DNA from: Acidisphaera sp035272265
Lineage (GTDB): Bacteria; Pseudomonadota; Alphaproteobacteria; Acetobacterales; Acetobacteraceae
Length of the DNA: 5,367 bases
Direction: 5' to 3'
Assembly: GCA_035272265.1 (NCBI GenBank)
Contig: DATEQV010000243.1
Span: forward strand, 1-5,367
A model generated the notes under the pieces. That model was not told where the DNA came from and ran no database searches. It saw only the letters and a program-made list of their open reading frames with translations. Position numbers and translations under genes: made by a program. Shown here piece by piece: positions 1-5,367 of this stretch. The first letter of the stretch is position 1. The number at the start of each line of letters is the position of its first letter.

Positions 1-295
1 ACTCGCCGGCCGCCCCGCCCTCGCCAGTGCGGTCTCCAACGCCTACCTGGACGTCTCGCCTGAAACCGCCGGGCTGCGCGCCCTGCCGCTGTTCCTCGCG
101 TTGCGCGCCGCGACGCGGAGCTACGCGCTCGCTGGGGCCGCGCGCCGCCGCTCCGAGCCGCGAGAGGCGGCGCGGCTGCTCGATCTGGCCCGCCGGCATA
201 TCGAGGCCGGCCTTCGGTTCCTGCTTCGGCCCAATCCCCTGCTGACCCTCGTCGAAGCCGGCACAGGGCGGCCCGGTGCTCCGCAAGTCGCTTGA
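1..295 (+). CDS. C-terminal part of a COG2187-like (aminoglycoside phosphotransferase-type kinase fold) protein, 5' end outside window
   Basis: The frame starting at base 2 is open for 97 codons to a TGA at 293-295 and has G or C at nearly every third position, so it is coding. The segment NAYLDVSP...LRALPLFLALRAATRSYA resembles the helical C-terminal end of COG2187 proteins, where a conserved 'LLPLFLALRAA.RA' stretch precedes a run of Ala/Arg-rich helix. In many relatives this domain is followed by a P-loop kinase domain (COG0645), entered through a 'P.L.A.GGLSGTGKS' motif. Here the matching place reads NPLLTLVEAGTGRPGAPQVA and then stops, so the kinase half is absent. The substrate is unknown; the aminoglycoside name comes from fold similarity and is no evidence of drug resistance. 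Its stop codon lies inside the FNR-like box that probably serves the next gene, so it need not belong to the same transcript. Family call is moderately sure; function is open. Confidence 0.6.
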   Translation, partial: LAGRPALASAVSNAYLDVSPETAGLRALPLFLALRAATRSYALAGAARRRSEPREAARLLDLARRHIEAGLRFLLRPNPLLTLVEAGTGRPGAPQVA

Positions 296-305
296 TCTCG
301 ATCAG
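292..305. promoter_or_regulatory. FNR/FixK/Dnr-type operator (anaerobox)
   Basis: The bases read TTGATCTCGATCAG, which matches 9 of the 10 defined positions of TTGAT-N4-ATCAA, the site bound by FNR-family oxygen-responsive activators (FNR, Anr, Dnr, FixK). The core TGATC-TC-GATCA is perfectly symmetrical. It sits 52 bases before the ATG of the hydrolase gene and overlaps the stop codon of the previous gene. If the activator works from -41.5, transcription would start near base 340. I see no good -10 box at the matching place (about 328-333), although GC-rich promoters that depend on an activator often have poor ones. TATTGA at 341-346 would place the box further upstream, near -54. The match is seen in the sequence; the regulator and its effect are inferred. 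Confidence 0.6.
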
Positions 306-344
306 TGCGGCGGGGATCACTTGGGTCTGCTGTTCGATCCTATT

Positions 345-348
345 GAGG
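345..348 (+). promoter_or_regulatory. Ribosome binding site of the hydrolase gene
   Basis: GAGG, within TTGAGG, lies 8 bases before the ATG at 357. This supports 357 as the start. The in-frame GTG at 276 would add 27 residues unlike the family, lies upstream of the FNR-like box and has no comparable Shine-Dalgarno sequence. Confidence 0.6.
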
Positions 349-356
349 CATCGGCC

Positions 357-1031
357 ATGACAGCCCGCGAGCGCCGCATTCAGCCGGTCACGCTGCCGCC
401 TCGGGGGAGCGAAGGCACTGTCGGCCTGCCCGGCGGAACGGCGCGCGGGATCGTGCTGTTCGCGCACGGAAGCGGGAGCAGCCGCCTGAGCCCGCGCAAC
501 ACGTACGTGGCCGACGCGCTGGAGCAGTCAGGGTTCGCAACCCTTCTGTTCGACCTCCTGACCGAGGACGAGGCGGCCGACCGAAGCAACGTGTTCGACA
601 TCAAGCTGCTTGCCGGGCGCCTGAGCGAGGCGGCGGACTGGATCGGCTCCTGCGAGGCGGTCAGCGGCCTGCCACTCGGGCTGTTCGGCGCCAGCACGGG
701 GGCCGCCGCGGCGCTGGTGGCGACCGGCATGCGCTCGGACATCCGGGCGGTGGTCAGCCGAGGCGGACGCCCGGACCTTGCCGGCGACGCCCTTGAGCTT
801 GTGTCCGCGCCCACGCTGCTGATTGTCGGCGGCCATGACCAGCAGGTGCTGGAACTCAATCCTGCGGCCTACCACCGCCTGCGTTGCGAACGGCGGTTGG
901 AAGTGGTTCCGGGAGCGACGCATCTTTTCGAGGAGCCAGGCACTCTCGCTACCGTCGTGGCACTCGCGCGGGCTTGGTTCCTGGATCATCTCACCACGCC
1001 GCCGGCGGGCATCGATCATGCTGTTCGCTGA
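357..1031 (+). CDS. Alpha/beta hydrolase, dienelactone hydrolase-like
   Basis: Cytoplasmic serine hydrolase of 224 residues, with no signal peptide or membrane segment. The alpha/beta hydrolase landmarks appear in order. A strand followed by HGSGS (37-41) fits the oxyanion-hole loop. The nucleophile elbow GASTG carries Ser113. Asp161 lies in IVGGHDQQV, and His189 in GATHLF. Together these give a complete Ser-Asp-His triad, so the protein should be active. Its substrate is unknown. Related domains occur fused to COG1926 phosphoribosyltransferases, as in M. tuberculosis Rv0571c, and the next gene here is exactly that partner. The two reading frames overlap by 14 bases, so translation is probably coupled and the two proteins probably act together. 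The start at 357 is preferred because of its GAGG ribosome site. As first gene of the overlapping series it lies directly behind the FNR-like box, which suggests induction at low oxygen. Fold and triad are secure; the role is inferred only from company. Confidence 0.9.
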   Translation: MTARERRIQPVTLPPRGSEGTVGLPGGTARGIVLFAHGSGSSRLSPRNTYVADALEQSGFATLLFDLLTEDEAADRSNVFDIKLLAGRLSEAADWIGSCEAVSGLPLGLFGASTGAAAALVATGMRSDIRAVVSRGGRPDLAGDALELVSAPTLLIVGGHDQQVLELNPAAYHRLRCERRLEVVPGATHLFEEPGTLATVVALARAWFLDHLTTPPAGIDHAVR

Positions 1032-1695
1032 CCGGCGCGACGCCGGCCGCAGATTGGCGGCGGCGCTTCTCGACCTTCCGCTCAAGGATCCCGTCGTGCT
1101 CGCCCTGGCACGCGGCGGCGTGCCGGTCGGCTTCGAGGTCGCGCGCGCCTTGGGCGCGCCGCTCGATGTGGTGCTCGTCCGCAAGATCGGCGCGCCGGGC
1201 CAGGAGGAACTGGCGCTCGGCGCCATCGCCGACGGCGAGCAGCCCGACCTGGTTGTCGACCCTGCAATCATCGCCGCCCTGCATGTCAGTCTCGGCTACA
1301 TCGAGACCGCCAAAGCCGCCGCGTTGCAGGAGATCGAGCGGCGACGTCGTGCCTATCTCGGCGATCGCCCTGCCCTCGATATCGCCGGACGTACCGCGAT
1401 CGTCGTGGACGACGGGGTGGCAACGGGCGCCACCACCCGCGCGGCGTTGCGCGCCACGCGCCATCGCCGGCCGGCGCGGCTGGTGCTGGCTGTTCCGGTC
1501 GCACCGGCCGACACGCTCGCAAGACTGGAACGCGACGTGGACCTTGCTGTCTGCCTGGACACGCCCGCCGAATTCTGGGGTGTCGGGCAGTTCTACCGCG
1601 ACTTCGCGCAGGTGTCGGATCGCGAGGTGGCGGAGCTACTTCAACAGATGCGCGGCCCAGGGCCGATCACGGAGAGCCGGGAAGAAAGCCGATGA
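1018..1695 (+). CDS. Phosphoribosyltransferase (COG1926 type)
   Basis: A 225-residue type I phosphoribosyltransferase. The PRPP-binding loop is intact at residues 129-140 (VVDDGVATGATT), with the two acidic residues Asp131 and Asp132. The N-terminal LFADRRDAGRRLA and LALARGGVPVGFEVARALGAPLD are typical of the COG1926 family, as is VRKIGAPGQEELALGAIADG (54-73). These proteins are predicted to use PRPP, but their acceptor is not known, so I do not call a specific base or salvage route. The ATG at 1018 fits the family start and has GGCGGG at 1004-1009 as a possible ribosome site, 8 bases ahead. It begins inside the hydrolase gene, 14 bases before that gene ends. Its TGA overlaps the ATG of the pyrophosphokinase gene as ATGA, so PRPP producer and PRPP user are translated from one message. 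A frame running back to 823 exists but is a shadow inside the hydrolase gene. Family secure, substrate unknown. Confidence 0.92.
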   Translation: MLFADRRDAGRRLAAALLDLPLKDPVVLALARGGVPVGFEVARALGAPLDVVLVRKIGAPGQEELALGAIADGEQPDLVVDPAIIAALHVSLGYIETAKAAALQEIERRRRAYLGDRPALDIAGRTAIVVDDGVATGATTRAALRATRHRRPARLVLAVPVAPADTLARLERDVDLAVCLDTPAEFWGVGQFYRDFAQVSDREVAELLQQMRGPGPITESREESR

Positions 1696-2651
1696 CGAAT
1701 CACCCGATGCTGCTGTTCGGCCTTCAGGGCAGCCGCGAGCTGGCGGATCGTGTTGCGCGCCGCCTCGATGTCGCGCTGGCCGAGCATGAGGAGCGCAATT
1801 TCGAGGATGGCGAGCACAAGGCGCGCCCACTGCAGGACGTGCGCGGACAGGACGCGTTCGTGCTGCATTCTCTGCACGGCGACGACAGCGAAAGCGGCAA
1901 CGACAAGCTCTGCCGGCTGCTGTTCTTCTGCGGTGCGCTGAAGGACGCCGGCGCCCGGAGCGTGACCGCCGTCGTGCCGTATCTCTGCTACGCACGCAAG
2001 GATCGGCGAACCAAGCCGAACGATCCGATCACGACCCGCTATGTGGCTGCGATGTTCGAAGCGGTCGGGATCGATCGCGTCATGACGGTGGAAGTGCACA
2101 ACATCGCGGCGTTCGAGAATGCGTTCCGCTGCCCGACCTGGCACATCGAGAGCGCGCCTCTTCTGGTTGCGCATTTCGCGCCCCTCCTGAACGGCCAGAG
2201 CGTCGTCGCCGTCTCCCCCGATGCGGGCGGCGCGAAACGGGCCGAGCAGTTCCGTCAGGCGCTGGAGCAACTGTCCGGGAGAGATGTCGGCAGCGCTTAC
2301 ATGGAGAAGTATCGCAGCAGCGGGGTGGTGACCGGCGAGCTTCTTGCCGGCGACGTATCCGGCAAGGCCGCCGTCATCGTCGACGATCTCGTCAGCACGG
2401 GAGGCACACTGATCCGGGCGGCCGAGGCCTGCCGGCGGGCGGGTGCGACAAAGGTCTTCGCAGCGGCCGCACACGGACTGTTCGTCGGCGGCGCGCCGGC
2501 GCTGTTCGCAAGCCCCGCGCTGGACTCCATCACCGTGACCGACACCATTCCGCCGTTCCGCGTCGCGAAACCTGACTTGGGCCGTCTCACTGCCCTTGAC
2601 ATCAGCGAGGCGATCGCACGCGCGATCTCCGCCTGTCGCGATGGCACCTGA
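1692..2651 (+). CDS. prs: Ribose-phosphate pyrophosphokinase (PRPP synthase), divergent type
   Basis: A 319-residue cytoplasmic enzyme expected to make PRPP from ribose 5-phosphate and ATP. It has the two-domain layout of the family. FEDGE is at 37-41. The ATP-binding stretch VVPYLCYARKDRRTKPNDP is at 94-112. The metal-binding His136 lies in VEVHN, where housekeeping enzymes usually have DLHA. VSPDAGGAKRA (174-184) matches the usual VSPDVGG segment. Lys206 and Arg208 in MEKYRS fit the flexible catalytic loop. The ribose-5-phosphate/PRPP loop VIVDDLVSTGGTL (228-240) has Ser235 where the common form has Asp. These departures set it apart from the housekeeping Prs, and I expect that gene to be elsewhere in the genome. 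The start has GGAAG at 1679-1683, 8 bases ahead, and overlaps the transferase stop by 4 bases. The stop lies 11 bases inside the reductase gene. Catalytic residues look complete; allosteric behaviour cannot be judged. Confidence 0.9.
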   Translation: MTNHPMLLFGLQGSRELADRVARRLDVALAEHEERNFEDGEHKARPLQDVRGQDAFVLHSLHGDDSESGNDKLCRLLFFCGALKDAGARSVTAVVPYLCYARKDRRTKPNDPITTRYVAAMFEAVGIDRVMTVEVHNIAAFENAFRCPTWHIESAPLLVAHFAPLLNGQSVVAVSPDAGGAKRAEQFRQALEQLSGRDVGSAYMEKYRSSGVVTGELLAGDVSGKAAVIVDDLVSTGGTLIRAAEACRRAGATKVFAAAAHGLFVGGAPALFASPALDSITVTDTIPPFRVAKPDLGRLTALDISEAIARAISACRDGT

Positions 2652-4413
2652 CCTGCTCGACACACCGGTCGCGCGGCATGTGTGGGAGACCCGCTACCGG
2701 GCGAATGCGGCGGAGGCATCGGTCGTGTCGACCTGGGCGCGGGTCGCCGGCGCACTGGCCGCGGTCGAACCGGCCGCACAGGCCGACTGGGAGCGCCGTT
2801 TCCGCGACATCCTGACCGACTTCCAGTTCCTGCCGGGCGGGCGCATCCAGGCGGGTGCGGGGTCCGGGCGCGACGTCACGCTTCTCAACTGCTTCGTCAT
2901 GGGACCGATCGAGGACTCGATCCGCGGCATCTTCCGCGCGCTCGAGGAAGGCGCTGTGACGATGCAGCATGGCGGTGGGGTCGGCTACGACTTCTCCACA
3001 CTTCGTCCGGCCGGCGCCAGGGCGCGAACAACCGGCATGATCGCCTCCGGTCCGGTTTCGTTCATGGACGTCTGGGACGCGACGTGCGCGACCATTCAGT
3101 CGAGCGGCGCGCGGCGCGGCGCGATGCTGGCCACGTTGCGCTGCGACCACCCGGACATCGCCGCCTTCGCGGACGCCAAGCGGATCGCGGGACGGCTGAG
3201 CAACTTCAATCTGTCCGTGCAGGTGACGGACGACTTCATCCAAGCCCTCGATCGGAACGCGTCATGGCCGTTGATCTTCCCCGCCAGCCGCCTGGATGGA
3301 GCCGGCGAGACGATCGTGCGGGACTGGCCCGGCGAGGCCTTGCCGGTGCCGTGCCGCGTGGTGTCCCGGGTGCCGGCGTGCGCGTTGTGGGACGGGTTGC
3401 TGCGGGCGAGCTACGACAGCGGCGAGCCGGGCATGCTGTTCATCGACCGCATCAACCGGCTGAACAACCTTGCGTACTGCGAGCGGATCACGGCCACCAA
3501 CCCGTGCGGCGAGGTTCCCCTTCCGCCGTACGGCAGCTGTGACCTCGGCTCGATCAACCTGGCGCGTCTCGTGTGGCATCCGTTCGCGCCATGCGCGCGG
3601 CTCGACACGCAGCTTCTGGCCGAAATCGTTCGCGTTGCAGTCCGGCTGCTCGACAACGCGATCGACGCCTCGCGCTTTCCGCTCCCGGCGCAACAGGAAG
3701 CCGCCCTTCGGACACGACGCATCGGGCTGGGGGTCACCGGCTTGGCTGACGCGTTGATCATGCTCGGGCTTACCTATGGCAGCGACGCCTCGCTTGCACT
3801 CGCCGGCGACACGATGCGCGTCATCGCTCATGCGGCCTACCGTCAATCGGTCGCCCTGGCCGAGGAAAAGGGCGCTTTCCCGGCATTCGACCTCGCGAAG
3901 TATTCGGCCGCGCCATTCATCGCAGCGCTCCCCGCCGACATCCGCGACGGCATCGCACGGCATGGCATCCGCAACAGCCACCTGCTGGCGATCGCGCCGA
4001 CGGGCACCATCAGCCTGCTGGCCGGCAATGTTTCGAGCGGGATCGAGCCGGTCTTTGCGGCGGACTTCCGGCGAACGGTCCTGGACAAGACTGGCAGTCC
4101 CCGGGAATTTCCGCTGACAGACTACGCCGTCCGGGTGTGGCGGAGACAGCAGGGCCGCAAAGATGGTGTGCCCCCGGCATTTTCCGCAGCACCCGACGTT
4201 TCGATCGGGTCGCATCTCGCGATGCAGGCCGTACTACAGCCGCTGGTCGACAATTCGATTTCGAAGACAATCAATCTGGCCGGGGAGACCACGTTCCACG
4301 ACTTCGCGCCGCTTTACCGACGTGCCTATAACCTGGGCTTGAAGGGCTGCACGGCGTTCCGGGAAGGGGCGGAGAGGCGAGCCGTCCTGTCCACACAGAT
4401 CCCCGGCACATGA
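2641..4413 (+). CDS. nrdJ: Adenosylcobalamin-dependent class II ribonucleotide reductase, short NrdJ/NrdZ-like form
   Basis: A 590-residue catalytic subunit that should reduce ribonucleotides to deoxyribonucleotides with coenzyme B12 as radical source, so it needs neither oxygen nor a small NrdB-type subunit. The barrel motifs are intact. The first redox cysteine is Cys84 in LLNCFVM. MQHGGGVGYDFSTLRP is at 108-123. Asn287, Cys289 (thiyl radical) and Glu291 lie in TNPCGE. The second redox cysteine is Cys300 in GSCDLGSINL. The phosphate-binding segment APTGTISLLAGNVSSG is at 452-467. No ATP-cone is present at the N-terminus, so overall activity control by dATP is unlikely. The chain stops 20 residues after KGCTAF (Cys570) and lacks the C-terminal CxxC segment that re-reduces the active site in many relatives. 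The ATG at 2641 fits the family start (VWETRYR near residue 14). It has no clear ribosome site but overlaps the previous gene by 11 bases, so translation is probably coupled; a TTG at 2596 is less likely. M. tuberculosis NrdZ is a hypoxia-induced counterpart. Confidence 0.93.
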   Translation: MAPDLLDTPVARHVWETRYRANAAEASVVSTWARVAGALAAVEPAAQADWERRFRDILTDFQFLPGGRIQAGAGSGRDVTLLNCFVMGPIEDSIRGIFRALEEGAVTMQHGGGVGYDFSTLRPAGARARTTGMIASGPVSFMDVWDATCATIQSSGARRGAMLATLRCDHPDIAAFADAKRIAGRLSNFNLSVQVTDDFIQALDRNASWPLIFPASRLDGAGETIVRDWPGEALPVPCRVVSRVPACALWDGLLRASYDSGEPGMLFIDRINRLNNLAYCERITATNPCGEVPLPPYGSCDLGSINLARLVWHPFAPCARLDTQLLAEIVRVAVRLLDNAIDASRFPLPAQQEAALRTRRIGLGVTGLADALIMLGLTYGSDASLALAGDTMRVIAHAAYRQSVALAEEKGAFPAFDLAKYSAAPFIAALPADIRDGIARHGIRNSHLLAIAPTGTISLLAGNVSSGIEPVFAADFRRTVLDKTGSPREFPLTDYAVRVWRRQQGRKDGVPPAFSAAPDVSIGSHLAMQAVLQPLVDNSISKTINLAGETTFHDFAPLYRRAYNLGLKGCTAFREGAERRAVLSTQIPGT

Positions 4414-4459
4414 CGGCGGCGTGGTTTGCTGGGGGCACGAGCACGGCGACGCCACTGGC

Positions 4460-5167
4460 TTACCCGTGCAAGCCAAAGCGCTCGCGGTCGGCCGACGACA
4501 GGGGCTGACGCGACAGCACGTACAGCGCGTGAGCCTGATCCGGCCGGGTTGGAAGAGATATGGATTGTCGCGTCACGGAGAAGCCCGCCGCGCGGGCTCG
4601 CTCGATAAAGGTCGCGTCTTCAAAGCCTGTCCACAGCAGGAGATGGCCCGCGGGCGCGAGGCTGTCGCGGCAGCGAGCCAAGCCTTGCTCTCCGTAAAGC
4701 GTGGCGTTCGCCGGCGTCGAGAGCGCTTCGGGGCCGTTATCGACATCGAGCACGATCACGTCCCAGTGCCGGTCTGCGCAAAGATGGGCGATGACGTCGC
4801 TCTCTATCAGGCGCACTCCAGACGACAGCGTGGCCGCGAGACGCGGATTTATGCGGGTACGGAACCAGTGCAACACGGCGCCGGACCGCTCTGCCACCGT
4901 GATCCTCGCCCGTGTGGGGCGGATCCCTGCGTTCAGCGTCTCCAGAAGGCTCGCCAGCGTGTAACCGAGGCCGAGGCCGCCCACGAGGATCTTCGGATGC
5001 GGCGTGCTCGGGAGCAGGCCGGCGAGACAACCGAGCCGGTCCTCCGACGCGTGATACTCACCGTTCATCAGCTCCCAGCCGTCGGCGCGTATCATGTGCA
5101 CGCCGTTCCGCTCGTAGAGATCGAGCTGGTTACCCTCCGACGAGGCGGAGGCGATATGGGTCCACAT
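4460..5167 (-). CDS. Spermidine synthase-like SAM-dependent methyltransferase fold protein
   Basis: With the start at 5167 the product has 235 residues. ILVGGLGLGYTLASLLE (60-76) is the glycine-rich nucleotide loop of Rossmann methyltransferases. Glu93 in VAERSG fits the acidic residue that binds the SAM ribose, and IESD (121-124) plus VIVLDVDNGPEAL (137-149) follow in family order. Such proteins are often annotated 'spermidine synthase'. True aminopropyltransferases usually carry an Asp-rich 'D.(S/T)DP' catalytic motif, and here the place reads DVDNGP, so polyamine synthesis is doubtful. The open frame reaches an ATG at 5239, with another at 5212. I prefer 5167 because WTHIASA...LDLYERNG and ELMN align with the N-terminus of relatives as I recall them, and because codons upstream of 5167 lose the G/C-ending bias. 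No start has a good ribosome site: AGGGG touches the ATG at 5239 directly. The gene converges on the reductase gene with 46 bases between the stops, so it is a separate unit. Confidence 0.8.
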   Translation of the reverse strand: MWTHIASASSEGNQLDLYERNGVHMIRADGWELMNGEYHASEDRLGCLAGLLPSTPHPKILVGGLGLGYTLASLLETLNAGIRPTRARITVAERSGAVLHWFRTRINPRLAATLSSGVRLIESDVIAHLCADRHWDVIVLDVDNGPEALSTPANATLYGEQGLARCRDSLAPAGHLLLWTGFEDATFIERARAAGFSVTRQSISLPTRPDQAHALYVLSRQPLSSADRERFGLHG

Positions 5168-5367
5168 GACCGTTTGATCTGGGCGGCAACGAATGATGTG
5201 ACAGGGTTTCATAAAAGAGAGGCCGACGCCCTCACGCATCCCCTCATTGGCAAGTTGACGACGCCGCGTAATAAAAGAATCCGCTGAGCTGGCCGCAGTT
5301 GCTGCAAAGAATCAGGAAGGCCCTGGCCAGATTCGCATTCTTGCGCGCGACAAAAACGGCTTGCCTC
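5168..5367. other. Upstream region of the methyltransferase gene; no gene recognised
   Basis: This 200-base end piece is visibly richer in A/T than the rest (runs such as AATAAAAG and ACAAAAACGG), which suits a promoter region. On the minus strand TATTAC (plus positions 5268-5273) could be a -10 box with 4 of 6 matches, but no -35 box stands 17 bases before it, so I do not call a promoter. A minus-strand frame enters at the window edge and ends at a TGA at 5244-5246 (about 40 residues). A plus-strand frame from about 5283 runs off the right edge without a start codon. Neither resembles a family I know. Confidence 0.35.

Noticed and set aside
276..356. GTG-started upstream extension of the hydrolase by 27 residues
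   Set aside because: It has no fitting ribosome site, crosses the FNR-like box and does not resemble the family N-terminus; the ATG at 357 has GAGG 8 bases ahead.
1641..2663. Long minus-strand open frame opposite the PRPP synthase gene
   Set aside because: It mirrors a gene with complete family motifs on the plus strand. Such antisense frames are common in GC-rich DNA, and its translation shows no known domain.
3262..4215. Long minus-strand open frame inside the reductase gene
   Set aside because: The plus strand here encodes conserved reductase motifs without interruption, and the antisense product has an unnatural composition and no recognisable motif.
4171..4290. Possible second FNR-type box near AATTCGATTTCGAAGACAATC inside the reductase gene
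   Set aside because: The spacing and half sites do not fit TTGAT-N4-ATCAA, and the place is inside conserved coding sequence.
4414..4459. Possible terminator between the convergent reductase and methyltransferase genes
   Set aside because: Only a 5-base pairing (GGCGT at 4418-4422 with ACGCC at 4449-4453) across a wide loop is seen, with no T-run on either side.
4421..5287. Plus-strand open frame of 288 codons across the methyltransferase region
   Set aside because: The minus strand carries a clear SAM-binding loop and family order; the plus-strand translation is a shadow with no recognisable motif.
1..5367. CRISPR array, insertion sequence, tRNA or rRNA gene
   Set aside because: No regularly spaced repeats, terminal inverted repeats with a transposase, or RNA gene landmarks were seen on either strand.

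Overview
The window is GC-rich bacterial DNA with strong G/C preference at third codon positions and almost no spacer between genes. The proteins look proteobacterial. The methyltransferase at the right end most resembles alphaproteobacterial 'spermidine synthase' entries as I remember them, so an alphaproteobacterium is my best guess, but this is not proven from 5.4 kb.

Layout. Positions 1-295 hold the C-terminal end of a COG2187-type (aminoglycoside phosphotransferase-like) protein whose start lies outside the window. A short gap (296-356) follows. An FNR/FixK/Dnr-type operator (292-305) overlaps the stop codon of the first gene. Then come four plus-strand genes, each overlapping the next: an alpha/beta (dienelactone hydrolase-like) hydrolase (357-1031), a COG1926-type phosphoribosyltransferase (1018-1695), a divergent ribose-phosphate pyrophosphokinase (1692-2651) and a short adenosylcobalamin-dependent class II ribonucleotide reductase (2641-4413). 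The overlaps are 14, 4 and 11 nt, which points to one translationally coupled operon. A convergent minus-strand gene for a spermidine synthase-like SAM-dependent methyltransferase (stop at 4460, start probably 5167) closes the set. The last 200 bases hold its upstream region and no gene I can name.

How the genes may work together. Ribose-phosphate pyrophosphokinase makes PRPP, the phosphoribosyltransferase consumes PRPP, and the class II reductase makes deoxyribonucleotides without needing oxygen. The FNR-type box in front suggests induction when oxygen is low. Mycobacterium tuberculosis has a comparable pairing: the hypoxia (DosR) regulon holds nrdZ (Rv0570, class II reductase) beside Rv0571c (phosphoribosyltransferase plus hydrolase domains). 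I infer that this window carries a proteobacterial low-oxygen nucleotide-supply module, with a dedicated PRPP synthase added and the hydrolase and transferase as separate proteins. Each family is known. The combination, the operator and a reductase without its usual C-terminal cysteine pair are the points worth following.
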